Assembly: GCA_035610835.1 (NCBI GenBank)
Contig: CM069442.1
Location: forward strand, 61,171,431 to 61,235,430
Length of the DNA: 64,000 bases
Source: Ophiura sarsii
Lineage: Eukaryota > Echinodermata > Ophiuroidea > Amphilepidida > Ophiuridae
Reading direction: 5' to 3'
The position numbers and the translations under genes are program-made. The notes beneath the pieces are model-generated. The model made no database searches. It had not been told where the DNA came from and saw only the letters and a program-made list of their open reading frames with translations. Positions within the stretch are counted from its first letter, which is position 1, and each line of letters starts with the position of its first letter. Shown piece after piece: positions 1-11,400 of the stretch.

Positions 1-431
1 ATACCGCGTGAGCTGCTCAAACTATGACATGTTCATTAGGCGTGCAATTTAAAGGCAATCCGTCACACGTGCGTATTATAATGTAGTTCCGAAAAACTTA
101 AACAGACTTAAAAAGATGGATGGTGCCGTATAAGTCCTTCGCGTGATTTCTTTTATTATTTCCACTCAGTTTTGTTTTATTTGTGCTTTGTGTTTCTCCA
201 AGAATAGGTATGGCACAAACGTGTAATATCGCGTTTCGAATCAATGAGGACAACTGGCAAGCAGTCAAAACGTTATTGACTGCCATGGCTTGCGTGTCCA
301 GTTTGATAACATTTTGTTTCGTTTTTTTGTTTGTTTTTAAAAACCAACGAAAAAGATAGATTCCTTGTTCATTCATGATAAAAATAAAACACTGTCAAGA
401 ATTTGAAAATTATGACCTTTCCAAAAGAAGA

Positions 432-531
432 AGTCTTGAAGTGAGATTCGAACCAGGAATTGTCATCTGGAACCTGCGATCACAATTGCCCTAGCCTAAA
501 CTGTCGGCTTTACCAATTGATCTAAACGGGA
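432..531 (-). repeat. tRNA-derived SINE head or tRNA pseudogene
   Basis: On the minus strand there is an A-box-like stretch (reverse complement of TTTACCAATTGATCTAAAC, about 509-527) followed by a B-box GGTTCGAATCTC (443-454). The spacing is larger than in a normal tRNA and the arms do not pair cleanly, so I read it as a degenerate tRNA-derived SINE head rather than a working tRNA gene. Confidence 0.4.
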
Positions 532-1129
532 CTGCTATGTCAGATACTGTTTTATAACTACATGTATGATTGATGGGTCGGTATAAATGGACGGCCCTCT
601 ATCTTATTGGAAATAAATTGATTTAATAGCCATTCAATTATAATCCTGTGAGACCAGGATTGTAGTGGTTTGCATAGTTACTTTCATTTTGTTGCTTAAC
701 TTGATCTACCAACCTAATATGCATCATCATAATTCTCCCTTAAATCATGATGAAGGAAACGTTTCAGATGACTGTGTGAAACATTTAAAATAAGCCAATG
801 AATACATTTTGCTGTAGTTAATTTGTAGTATAAATGTGTTTTGGCTATATCTTGCCTCACGTCCCGTACGGAATAAACCGTGATAGCTTTAACGTATTTT
901 AATTGATTTGAGCATGCGCACTTGAGTTACGGGACGTCTAGCAAGACATTGCCTGTGTTTTAGCTTATAAAAAGGTTGGACTATTAAGATCATTACTTTT
1001 TACAATCAAATTAATTATGCGCTTGTTTTTAAAAAAATAAAAATAAAGCTTGTATAATTGAGTAATAATTTTACATTCAAGTTTGCATTAATTTCTATAT
1101 CACTAGGATTTCAAAAGAAATTGCAAAGG

Positions 1130-1206
1130 GTGTACTTGAGAATCGAACCACCAACCTCGTGATACTGAAGTTGACGCTTTACCAATTGAGCAATTCGTCT
1201 GTCCAT
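1130..1206 (-). repeat. tRNA-like sequence (SINE head or pseudo-tRNA)
   Basis: Minus-strand sequence contains a good A-box (GCTCAATTGGTAAAGC) and B-box (GGTTCGATTCTC) at tRNA-like spacing. The T-stem and acceptor stem do not pair properly, so a functional tRNA is unlikely. It shares the AATTGGTAAAGC A-box region with the tRNA-like copy near 432-531, which suggests one repeat family. Confidence 0.4.
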
Positions 1207-1403
1207 GAAATTATTTAGATAGTAATACAACTTTATCGTATTGAATATCGAATACACTAAACTCATTCGTGCTAATATCTCTAGATCAAAAGAGGGCGCT
1301 CATATCTTTTTATCTATTTTCAGCTTATTAATTATTAGTCAATGGGGGCTTATAGATGAAGTTTAACGGTAGTTTATTTGTTTAAGTTAATTCCACGAAT
1401 GTA

Positions 1404-2446
1404 CGAGGGTCATTCAATAAGTTCTACCTCCTCCCTCATAACATTGCTAATATGACTGTCAGCATCATGACATTTGTCACAATTATAGCTCTGAATCATA
1501 GCTACACATTTATATTTAATGATAATCGATATCTGTTTTACTTTTCATATGATGCGGTCAAATCCGGAGAGAGATTTTGGACAACGGAAACGGAAAATTC
1601 CCTTAAAAACAATTTCGGGGGTTTTCCGTATTATATGGTTTGATATAATAGCATGATTTTAATACTGAAAATGGAAATCAATGAATGATATCTGATAAAA
1701 GTATAGTATTATTATGTTTGAATGAGATTTTAAGCAATATTAACTATTGTAGGCTCGCAAAAAGTGTAATATCAACTCAAATGTATTGCTATGCCTTTGG
1801 CAGACTGGAATATTGATAATCAGTATAATTTTCGTTGTTACAACTCAAGCCACAGTGATGCATCGACGTCAAATCTTTAACATAATAGTAACTTTATGAG
1901 TTTTCATTATGTGCCACCTTCAGAATAGTCAATCAGTAAATGATAGAAAATTAGCTCTTTGGGAGACTTGTAATTCCTCTATTTAGTCCGGTATATTGAA
2001 AATCACTTGGTTCTCATGAAAGTTAAATATGCCTTTTGCAGGGTGCTCTAGGGAAGGGGTAAACTTATGGTTGTCCCGATCTGGTTCTGGTTAATCAGAG
2101 GGCATCTTTCCAAAGAAATCAGTCACATTCAATGTTTATGGTCTGTTAAAGAGATATGTTACATTTCGAACGGTTATAATTGACCGATAGGTATGTTTTG
2201 CTTCTTACAATAGGCCAAATGAATAGCACTTTGACGATTTTTTTTCTGTTTTACATCCATTTCCGTCACACTAAATGTAAGGTTGGTTTTCACTGCACCT
2301 CTAAAAAAGTACAACCAGTACTCAGATCAATTCACAATGAATTTGTAGGTGAGGTTCCAAGCTACAATTATGTGATATTTCATAAGACTGGCTTATATAA
2401 TAAGAAAGTTAGGAGGTAGGAGGTAGAACTTATTGAATGACCCTCG
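1404..2446. mobile_element. Mariner-like non-autonomous element (TA TSD)
   Basis: The element begins CGAGGGTCATTCAATAAGTT and ends with the inverted copy, more than 25 bp of terminal inverted repeat, and is flanked by TA on both sides (1402-1403 and 2447-2448). The TIR resembles those of mariner elements. It is 1043 bp long. The short ORFs inside do not look like a transposase, so it is a deletion derivative or MITE. Confidence 0.75.
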
Positions 2447-3628
2447 TAAAGGTCAAATATTGAACAGTTTAGAAGTACGAAGAATTGTTATGATTAGTGC
2501 AAAGTTCACCCTATTGAAAACTACAGCACTCTCGTATTGAGTACAGGGCCAAATCCAAAAATGGTCATCAAACTTCATAAAAATTCAAGTTATTTATCAA
2601 CTTAAAATTTATTTTTGGTTCAATTACTAACACATTGAGGTATTTGATTTTTTTTTTTTGTCCTCGCAATTTCCATTTTGACGTGTAAAAATGGCGGCCA
2701 AAGTCAAATATGGCGCTTTTTAAGTGCGACGGACGGAATCTATTCAAATAACTGTATATATTCAAGCGAAGGAAGACGCCAATTTTTATTTTTGCAATTT
2801 AATAAGTAAGAGGTCAGAAATATATTAAAAGTAAAAAAGTTTCTAATATGTGTTTTTAAAATAAGAAAGAAAAAAAAAATTAATGGTGCTGGTTCCGTCC
2901 GTCGCATTTTGACATACAAACGATTTATTTACTCGACCAAAAAATAATGCATTTTTAATTTTTTTTTTTAAACAATCAGCAAACAATGTACTTCAAATCT
3001 ACAGACAAAAAGCAGAACAAAAAAAATTATTCAAATTGGTACTACAGCATAGGGCCATATTTGCGACGGACGGAAAAAAACTGCGACGGACGGAACTGCT
3101 GGTTTATCACTGCTTACTAGATAGTTTAGGAGTTTATTCAGCACAAAATTTCAAACAAATAATACAATATAAAGATAGTCAATATAGAAGAAGTGTGCTA
3201 GGGGATCATGATAAACACTGGGGGGGGGGGGGGGGGGGCTTTTAGGCCAAGTAAAAAATATAAAGCAGTTTCTCGTCCCCTCGCGCATAATTTTCAGGAA
3301 TTCTATAATTTAAAAAAAAAGCTGACATCTTGGTAATGGATTTATTATAGTCCAATGAGCATTTTAAAGCAGGTTTTGTGTTCACAAACTCCCCAGAACC
3401 ATGAAATAAAAAAGATTTTACGAAGGCCTCATCCTCTTTAAGTTATAAATACAATCAATCATCCAATACCGCGCTGGTAATGATAATTTTGCAGTTTACT
3501 AAAAAAAGAAAAGACAAAAAAGTGCCCTCATCCTCCTCTTTTCAAAAGTTAGGATGAGAAACTAGTTTTTATTTTTATTTGGCCTTACAGGCAAGATCCC
3601 CTCACTATTATAACGTGGTACACCATAA

Positions 3629-3750
3629 CCCTAACCCCGAGGCACCTTTTCCAAAGATTTTTTTTTCGTGGCCAAATAGCGAGGGGAAAAAGTGCCCCCA
3701 CTCCCCTTGGGCTTGAACCCAGAGGTGTTCAGAGGCAGACGATCTACCAC
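3629..3750 (-). repeat. tRNA-derived SINE, diverged copy
   Basis: This is a degraded copy of the repeat at 3935-4072. It shares the GAGGCACCTTTTCCAAAG body, the GGCCAAATAGCGAGGG block and the AGGCAGACGATCTACC tRNA-head segment. It is nested in the 2546-5552 transposon. Confidence 0.5.
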
Positions 3751-3934
3751 GGGGGGAAACCATGCATGGCGGAGTGTATTCTGCCATACATGTACCCTGG
3801 GGCCATTATTTCATCGAAAAACTGCCGAGCCGGGTGACACAAGCACACCGCATGGTAGTGATTCGTAGTACTTAAGAGTGTTAGGGTTAATGAGACCAAA
3901 ATTAGAGGAAAAAAATGAAAACAATCGCTCCAAA

Positions 3935-4072
3935 ACCCTAACCCCCGAGGCACCTTTTCCAAAGTTTTTTTTTCGCGGCCAAATAGCGAGGGAAAAAATT
4001 GCCCCACTCCCCCGGGGCTTGAACCCCGGACCTCTGGGTTCAGAGGCAGACGATCTACCGCTAGGCCACGTG
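3935..4072 (-). repeat. tRNA-derived SINE
   Basis: Read on the minus strand, an A-box-like TGGCCTAGCGGTAGA is followed at tRNA spacing by a B-box GGGTTCAAGCCCC, with a stem between them (CCTCT/AGAGG). A body then runs to a GGGTTAGGGTT tail. The neighbouring copy at 3629-3750 confirms that it is a repeat family. Related GTTAGGGTTA tails occur near 3887 and 9130. Confidence 0.55.
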
Positions 4073-5629
4073 TAATTTTAGTTCCCCATATCTTTCATAA
4101 TGTCACAATTCTTGAGACACTTTTTCTTAAAAATGTTGCTCAAAATACTTAGTCAAAATCTGAAATGGGTTTTCGAATTCAGCACTCATGATGCATAGAA
4201 AATGGGCAAAATACCCCAATTTAAAAGAGTTGCCTGACCATGAAGATACTTCGACACCAAACTGACACTTTTTAAATAACTTCCTTAGAGACACATCTTT
4301 AACATAGGCCTATGTATAAAAATAAAATGGTGCGGTATTGCTGACATTGGTTTTCAGGGGGGAGGTGGGGTCAAGTTCGGGTCAAAAACACTTTAAAAGA
4401 TTTTTTGGAAGAGTGTATCCAAGTCATACTTGTATAATCAGTGCATAACTCTGCATATAGGTATAGGTAGTACTACTACCCAAAAAATTGGATATCAAAA
4501 TTATTTGTACTTTTTGCGTTAGGACCCCCCGAACATTGGTCCAAACCAGACTTTGGCCCATTTTCAGGCCCTTGTCATTTAAAACTGGAACATGCTACAA
4601 ATTTGTTGATTAAAGTTTTGAATTCAGCATAAAAAGTTAGTTTTATATACCAAATCTCAATATTCTAGAGGGTTTACTTCTTGAGATAATGGCCGCTCAA
4701 CATGGACTTTTATTTCGCGGCGCGTGTTTTTTGCGGAATTTCGGCGACCCCCCCCCCCCCTAAACTTCAAATTGCCGCTACGAGAAAACGAAACGGAATT
4801 AGAACCTCAAAATTTCAGGTTTTTCATATCTCTACCAGTATATTAAATATGAACAACATCTATTTTTGGTGGTGTAATCCATTTGTTGAGTTGGGGTGGA
4901 ATGACGGTAAGGTTAAAAAAAAGTAGGATAATCTAGCTTCGTTTTAACTGCTTGAGCAGAAAACTGTTCAAAAAGTAATTAAGTGAGACTATACATGTAA
5001 ATGGGGCTGGAAAAACTTTATTTACTGGTCTTTGTAAATTGCAATTGACTTCTGCATGTATATTTAGAATGTTTCAGTTGACATTCATTTATAAAACAAT
5101 GCAATAATTATAGAATAACATGTATGGAAACAAGTTCCGTCCGTCGCATTCCGTCCGTCGCAAGTGCACAAGCTTTCAAATCAAACATATGCACAGGCAA
5201 TGGACAGAATTTCACCAACATTTTGTTTGTATGTTTTGTAAAAGGGTTTTGACTTGTAATAAATGCTAAAAATAAAATTGAGCTTCAAATATATTTGACA
5301 ATATTGGCACAATTGTTTGAAGGTTCTGGGAACCCTGTTTTTGTCGATTCCGTCCGTCGCACGAATAAATGTCGTTGCCATAGCAACAAATGGAATGAAT
5401 GTTATATTTCATTTATTTCATATTGAAGGGTAATGAGTACTTATTTAGAAAACTTACTTATGGCTCTTAATTTCAAAACTAAGAAATGGTTATATTTGAA
5501 AATATCAGTCAAATTCCGTCCGTCGCAAAAACGATGTTTTTGGATTTGGCCCTACATCGCTCGCTAGCCTCGTTTTCAGTCACGTAAATCCCTCTTCGAC
5601 GCTCATTTCGATTACGACACAACATTGCC

Positions 5630-6055
5630 GAATAAATACAATTGATTAAGCCTTTTGCTTCAAAGCATATCAAACCTTACTGTCAAAATGTATGAGCCTT
5701 TGGTCAAAACTGAGAAAATTGGTTTCTGAGCATGATTCATCAAAAAATGTAATTTCCTATCTTAAATAAAGACCCAAGAGGAAAAACCTTATTAATTTCG
5801 AGATCTATTTCATTTCGCGAATATGTTGCAGGCTAAAAGTCTCAAAAATAAATAGGCCTACCACACATTTTGACATTTATATTTTATGATAAGTGACAAT
5901 GATTTTGACTTGATTAAATTAAGTAACCACCTCAAGCTTATTGAACACGCAGAAGTAGTTGTTCAATTCACAAAAATAACCTATGGCAAAAAAAGCAATT
6001 GCCTGATTCGGTAATACGTTTCCAGATTCGGAACCATTTCACAGGTTGCCGTTTT
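5630..6055. repeat. Dispersed repeat, copy 1
   Basis: This aligns over about 400 bp with 10905-11315. Shared blocks include ATTAAGCCTTTTG, GAGCATGATTCATCAAAAAA, CCTATCTTAAA(A)TAAAGAC, ACCACACATTTTG and GTTTCCAGATTCG. I see no coding potential and no clear TIR, so the class is unknown. Confidence 0.6.
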
Positions 6056-6500
6056 TGGCAGTTTGCCCTGACTGCTCATTCTCTCTGAATCGTGTCAATG
6101 TTTTATAACAAATGTAAATATAGCAAGGAGAGGTTTTTAGGTCATTCAGACAGGCTAGAGCCCAACAGCTCCTCCCCCTGAATCCTCGCCAGCGCCAACG
6201 GCATTCCCCACCCCAGTGGCCGAGTGGCGTATCCAGGGGGCCTAATGATTTCCATGTTAAATTATTCAAGCTCAACAAGATAGCTACAGGAACGTTTTTC
6301 TGGACCTTTTGCGTGTTACTAAAAATGGAAATTATTGTGCGCGGATTAGTTTCAATGTTTCATTATTCAAGCTTATAGTAGCTGCAGTGACGTTTTCTGG
6401 ACCATTTTAGTTTAAAAAAGAGATTTTTGCGAGCTTCACGGCAGTTCACGCGAATTAGTTTCTATGTTATGTTAATTAAGATGCGCGCGAATTAGTTTGA

Positions 6501-7445
6501 ATGTTTCATTATTGCTGTTATAGAATTATGCACCCTTTAAGGGATACATTTAGACCGTGGGCCTGTTATAGAATTATGCACCCTTTGAGGGATACCTTGA
6601 GACCGTGGGCCTGTTATGGAATAATGCACCCTTTGAGGGATATATTTAGACCGTGGGCCTGTTATAGAATTGTGCACCCTTTGAGGGATACCTTTAGACC
6701 GTGGGCCTGTTATGGAATTATACACCCTTTGAGGGATACATTTAGACCGTGAGCCTGTTATGGAACCATGCGCCCTTTGATGGATACATTTAGACCATGA
6801 GCCTGTGTGGAACCATGTACCCTTTGAGGGATACATTTAGACCGTGGGCCTGTTATAGAATTATGTACCCTTCGAGGGATACATTTAGACCGTGAGTCTG
6901 TTATGGAACCATGCACCCTTTGAGGGATACATTTAGACCGTGAGCCTGTTATGGAACCATGCACCCTTTGAGGGATACATTTAGACCGTGGGCCTGTTAT
7001 GGAACCATGCATCCCATGAGGAATACAATTAGACCGTTGGCCTGTTATTGAACTATTCACCCTTTGAAGGCATCGACGGCACATTTAGACCATGTTATAG
7101 AACAATGCACCCTTTGAGGGGTACATTTAGACCGTGGGCCTGTTTTTGAACTATTCACCCTTTGAAGGATACATTTAGACCGTGGGCCTGGTATAGAATT
7201 ATGCACCCTTTGAGGGATACATTTAGACTGTGGGCCTGTGATGGAATAATGCACCCTTTGAGAAATACATTTAGACCGTGGGCCTGTTTTTGAACTATTC
7301 ACCCTTTGAAGGATACATTTAGACCGTGGGCCTGTTATAGAATTATGCACCCTTTGAGGGATACATTTAGACCGTGAGCCTGTTATGGAACTATGCATCC
7401 TTTCAGGGATACATTTAGACCGTGAGTCTGTATGGAACCATGCTA
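6501..7445. repeat. 48-bp minisatellite, about 19 copies
   Basis: The unit runs GTTATRGAATTATGCACCCTT...GAGGGATACATTTAGACC...GTGGGCCT, 48 bp long, with point-variant copies and a few short indels. Because 48 is a multiple of three, open frames appear on both strands (16-residue periodic peptides containing HPLRDTFRPW on plus and SKCIPQRV on minus). These are a by-product of periodicity: there is no splice or initiation context and variants keep breaking the frames. Confidence 0.9.
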
Positions 7446-8405
7446 AGCCCCCGGGTCAACACCATCCTGCACATCCCAGGTATCTGCCATTCTTTGTCTT
7501 TATTTGAGCTTCATCAAACTAGCTTAATTTCAGTTGAATAAATATCCGAACTAATTTTAATTTAGTACGTATTTGGCCACGTGTTTTGGCAGATTTGTTA
7601 TCACTCATCATCCCGTTTGGACTCCCATAGGCACCAACGAACTAACAGAGCAGAAACAAGCCAAAAAGGTTGCTTAGGCCAACAACAACAAGTGTTGTAT
7701 TGGCGTAACATGCCATTGAAAATTAGGGTAGGGCGGGCGGGATTTAAAAAAAACCAAATTGTGAATTGTGAATTGTGAATTGCCTATAAAAATTACTAAA
7801 TTTGATCTCACAGAGTCAAATAAATCACAAAATATCATAGGCCGTTTGCGATGTCAGATTTGCTGTGTACTGATTCCTTTTGATGAGGAGTACCAAAGAT
7901 CGTTATTTTATTTGTTTTTTTGTCTGTTATTGTTGATTGTTGGGGTGTTTTTTAATTCTCCTGCAAAAAAAAAATCCAGTCAGAGTCGTGGGGTAAATTA
8001 GGTCGCGCGGGTTATGCTAACCATGCTAACACAACACATTTGTTGTGTGTTGGCCTTAGCAAGGTTTTGTCGTATTAGTCACGTTGAACTGATAACATTA
8101 ATATTTATAATATGATCGGGTTGGCAAGCTTTTTTAGAGTTGGCCAGAGCGACAGTGAGTGAGGTCTGGTGTTTATCACGTAACGTAATGTTACCGAATA
8201 TAACTGTATACGCGATGTATCACGATATCCTGTAGAAATTACAAGCATCATTAAATCATCATTCTCAAAAAGTTTACAACAGTGGATCTCAGCGCCACGG
8301 TATACACAAATACCAAATTTGGTCGTCCCGTGAATGTGATATACATATATATATGTATCTTATTCTTAGCCATTGGAAACGATTAATGTGACTTCAGTAT
8401 TAACC
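7446..8405. other. Non-coding stretch upstream of the gene at 8406
   Basis: I see no gene, TIR pair or tandem repeat here beyond a short GTGAATT triplication near 7760. The right part probably contains the promoter and 5' UTR of the following gene, but no defined core promoter element can be supported. Confidence 0.3.
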
Positions 8406-11400
8406 ATGGAAACACTAGGACAAGATTCAAATTCAAATGCAGTAATGGATCCTCCTGCTTTAAAGCCTAAAAGATTCGGAAGCGGCAAAAAGTAAGTGGA
8501 TATTTTATGTCATTTATTACCCTTTTTTAATTTCCCCCTTTCTTCTTTCTTTTTAAGTTATAAAGGCCAGTGTGTTTTTTCTTTTCTTTTTGAAATTGCT
8601 CGTTTATTTTTTAAGAATGAAATTACGAGTAGGATGTTACTTTTTGTTTTCGTATAAATAAGTGTAGGCCTAACTTCTTATTTTCCAACTTTTTTTTAAT
8701 CGCTCTTTTTTAATATGTAGGCTATAATAAGCGTTAGGCTATACAAAAAGATTTTTGTTTTGTTTTCTAAATCGTTTGGTATTAACAGTGACGATATTAA
8801 TTACAGTACTGTGAGCATTTCCCGGAATGTTTTTTGGTCAAAACCGGAATCCTACAAACATTAACCCTAACTCTATTTCACCACACGGCAACATAATTTT
8901 TTCCCGACACCCAAAATTCATCAGAAAGGTCACCCCGATCCCCCCGGGATTTGAACCACGGACCTCCAGCATCAGGGCCCATATCCTAGCCACTACACTA
9001 CGGCTCCCAGTCGACACTCGGCGAGTATATTCGCCTCGTTATATAGCATGGGTCCGTTTTGTAGCCAAAAAACCTGCACGCCGGGTTATAGAAACACCTT
9101 TTCCGCACAGTTGCCGTATGGTGTAGTAGAGTTAGGGTTATATTTGAATCGATGTGACGTTGGTCGTAACCCAAGTGTATGTTTCCATCCAGCAGACTAC
9201 CCAAAAGGTGTTCCTAACCATTTCCGGTTACTACATGTAAACACAACACCAAAAGTAAGTCCCCCCCTAAACAATTCGTCATAACATCGTAAGATAAAAC
9301 ATTTTACCAATAAAACTTAGTTAGAAATAATCCTATGACTGTTTCCTAAGTGGTGTTTGAAAATGAAAGATGTCCATGACTTCATGGCTGAATAAGCTCA
9401 AAAATAAGACAAAAACTGCCCATCTCAAAAGTCACAACTCACTATGCTAATATCTGAGCCAAGAATGGGATTTACATGGCTGAATGATCATGAATTGATT
9501 ACACATTACAGTAAATTTTGCTCAGCCACGGGTACTTTTCCATTAGTGAGAAGCAATTCATAAACTTTTGTGACTTTTGAGAAGGGCAGTTTTTGTCTTC
9601 CATTTGAGCTCATTCAGCCATGAAATAATGGAAATCTTTCATTTTCAAACATCACTTAGGAAACAGTCATAGGATTATTTCTAACTAAGTTTTATTGGTA
9701 AAATGTTTTATCTTACGATGTTATGACGAATTGTTTAGGGGGGGGGGACTTACTTTTGGTGTTGTGTTTAGTATATATGCCGTTACACTCAAAATCTATA
9801 ATATAGCTTTCATCAACATCTTAGATATTTCATGGGCAAATATCTTCCTTGCAGTTTGACACCGCATTCCTAAAATTGAGTTGATTATACTTTTTGAAGT
9901 TATTGTGCATCAAGACGTGATGAGAAAAAAAGTCTTACTGAATAGATTTTAAATTTCATCGTACGTCGTGTGTGCTAGGGCCGGGGGTTAGCGGCCATCC
10001 TGGAGGTACATATAACAGTAACACTATCAACTCTATTCAAGTAACTTTTGGCTAAAATAAAAATGCACATTACTATTAGACATTTCAAGTAAAGGTTATA
10101 CTAATTTTGAGGTCATTCACCAGGTTGTAATGGTCTTTGTTAATTTAATTCTCGCCAGTTTGTCCGAGTCTATATATTATTTATTCATTTCAATTACTCG
10201 GCTGGTATCATTTGCTTGATCCTCGCGTTTATTTAATTAAGTTTCGCTCGTCATAGATTCTGCTAGAATCATGCTTATAGGCCATCATCGATTGTTATTA
10301 TTTACTTAGGTTGTAATTGATTGAGAAGGGATGTGGGTCCGACCCGTGTTGCTGGCAGCTAATCCAAACACCGCTGGTCTCTACTCTCTATTGGACATGT
10401 TGGAAGAGATCTGTATTTGAAGAGCTTTGTTGCAAAAGGGCCACCAGACCACTCCAACATGTTACTCATTTTGCATTATTGAATTTGCATTGACAAGTCC
10501 ATGGAATAAATCAAATACTTGCATGGCTGTGTTCATTACTGTTTCTATGACTTGGATTAGTGCATCCATGCACGCCAATTGAGGCACCAACAATACAAAC
10601 CACATTCCACATAATGAATAGCCATCCATTCAATAATGCAAAATGAGTAACATGTAGAAGTGGATGTAGTCCCTTTTGCAACACAGCTCTTCATATATGG
10701 GTGACGAAGAATGCAAGAAATTACACACTTGCATGTCTATCTGAATACTATTGGCGCTTGAATATTGTTCAAAAATGGTCTTAAGATATTTAGTTTTTGA
10801 TATTTTATTATATAACATTGATGTAGTCCTATATAAGCCATGTTCGAATAAAAAAGAATAAAAACAAATATTGAAAGGCCAATTATTGGGCAATTGATTA
10901 TTAATTAGTCGTAATTAACAAATTAAGCCTTTTGGTTTAAAACATCAAACCTCAATGTCAAAATTATGAGCTTTGGTCAAAACTTAGAAAATAATTTTCT
11001 GAGCATGATTCATCAAAAAACGAGATTCCCTATCTTAAAATAAAGACGCCAGAGGCAAAAAAAACGACTTAATTTTGCGATCAACTTAACTTCGCGAATA
11101 TATTGAAGGCTCAAAGTCGCGAAAATAAATACCACACATTTTGCCATTTATGTTTTTTGATATGATTGGTTATGAATTTGACTTGATTAAATTAGGTGAT
11201 CATTTTACTGAACACGCACAAGTATAGTTTCTCAATTCACAAAAAATCACCAATGGCGAAAAAAAGCAATATGCTATACGTTTCCAGATTCGCAGTTTTT
11301 AGCAATTTGCCCTGACAGCTAAGAATAGTGTATGGGCTTGCTGCACTTTTCAAGGGTCGCCGGTTCGAGTCACTCTCTTAAATCAAAAGATTGAAAATAT

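Larger units (their letters stand above)
2546..5552. mobile_element. 3.0-kb TIR element with GCGACGGACGGAA repeats (TACA TSD)
   Basis: The ends are perfect inverted copies of GGGCCAAATCCAAAAA, and the flanks are TACA at 2542-2545 and 5553-5556, a 4-bp target duplication. The 13-mer GCGACGGACGGAA recurs eight times. Forward copies start at 2726, 3063 and 3083; inverted copies lie at 2893, 5135, 5149, 5348 and 5514. The copies are clustered towards the two ends and mostly point inwards, as subterminal transposase-binding repeats do. No transposase ORF is visible. Two tRNA-derived SINEs and a poly-G tract (about 3221-3238) lie inside. The superfamily is undetermined; a 4-bp TSD is compatible with several DNA transposon groups. 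Confidence 0.7.

Noticed and set aside
1130..1206. Functional tRNA gene
   Set aside because: The A- and B-boxes are good but the acceptor and T stems do not pair, so it is listed as a tRNA-like repeat only.
6537..7398. Minus-strand ORFs with a SKCIPQRV-type 16-residue repeat
   Set aside because: They come from the 48-bp minisatellite; the opposite strand is open too, and no start or splice context supports translation.
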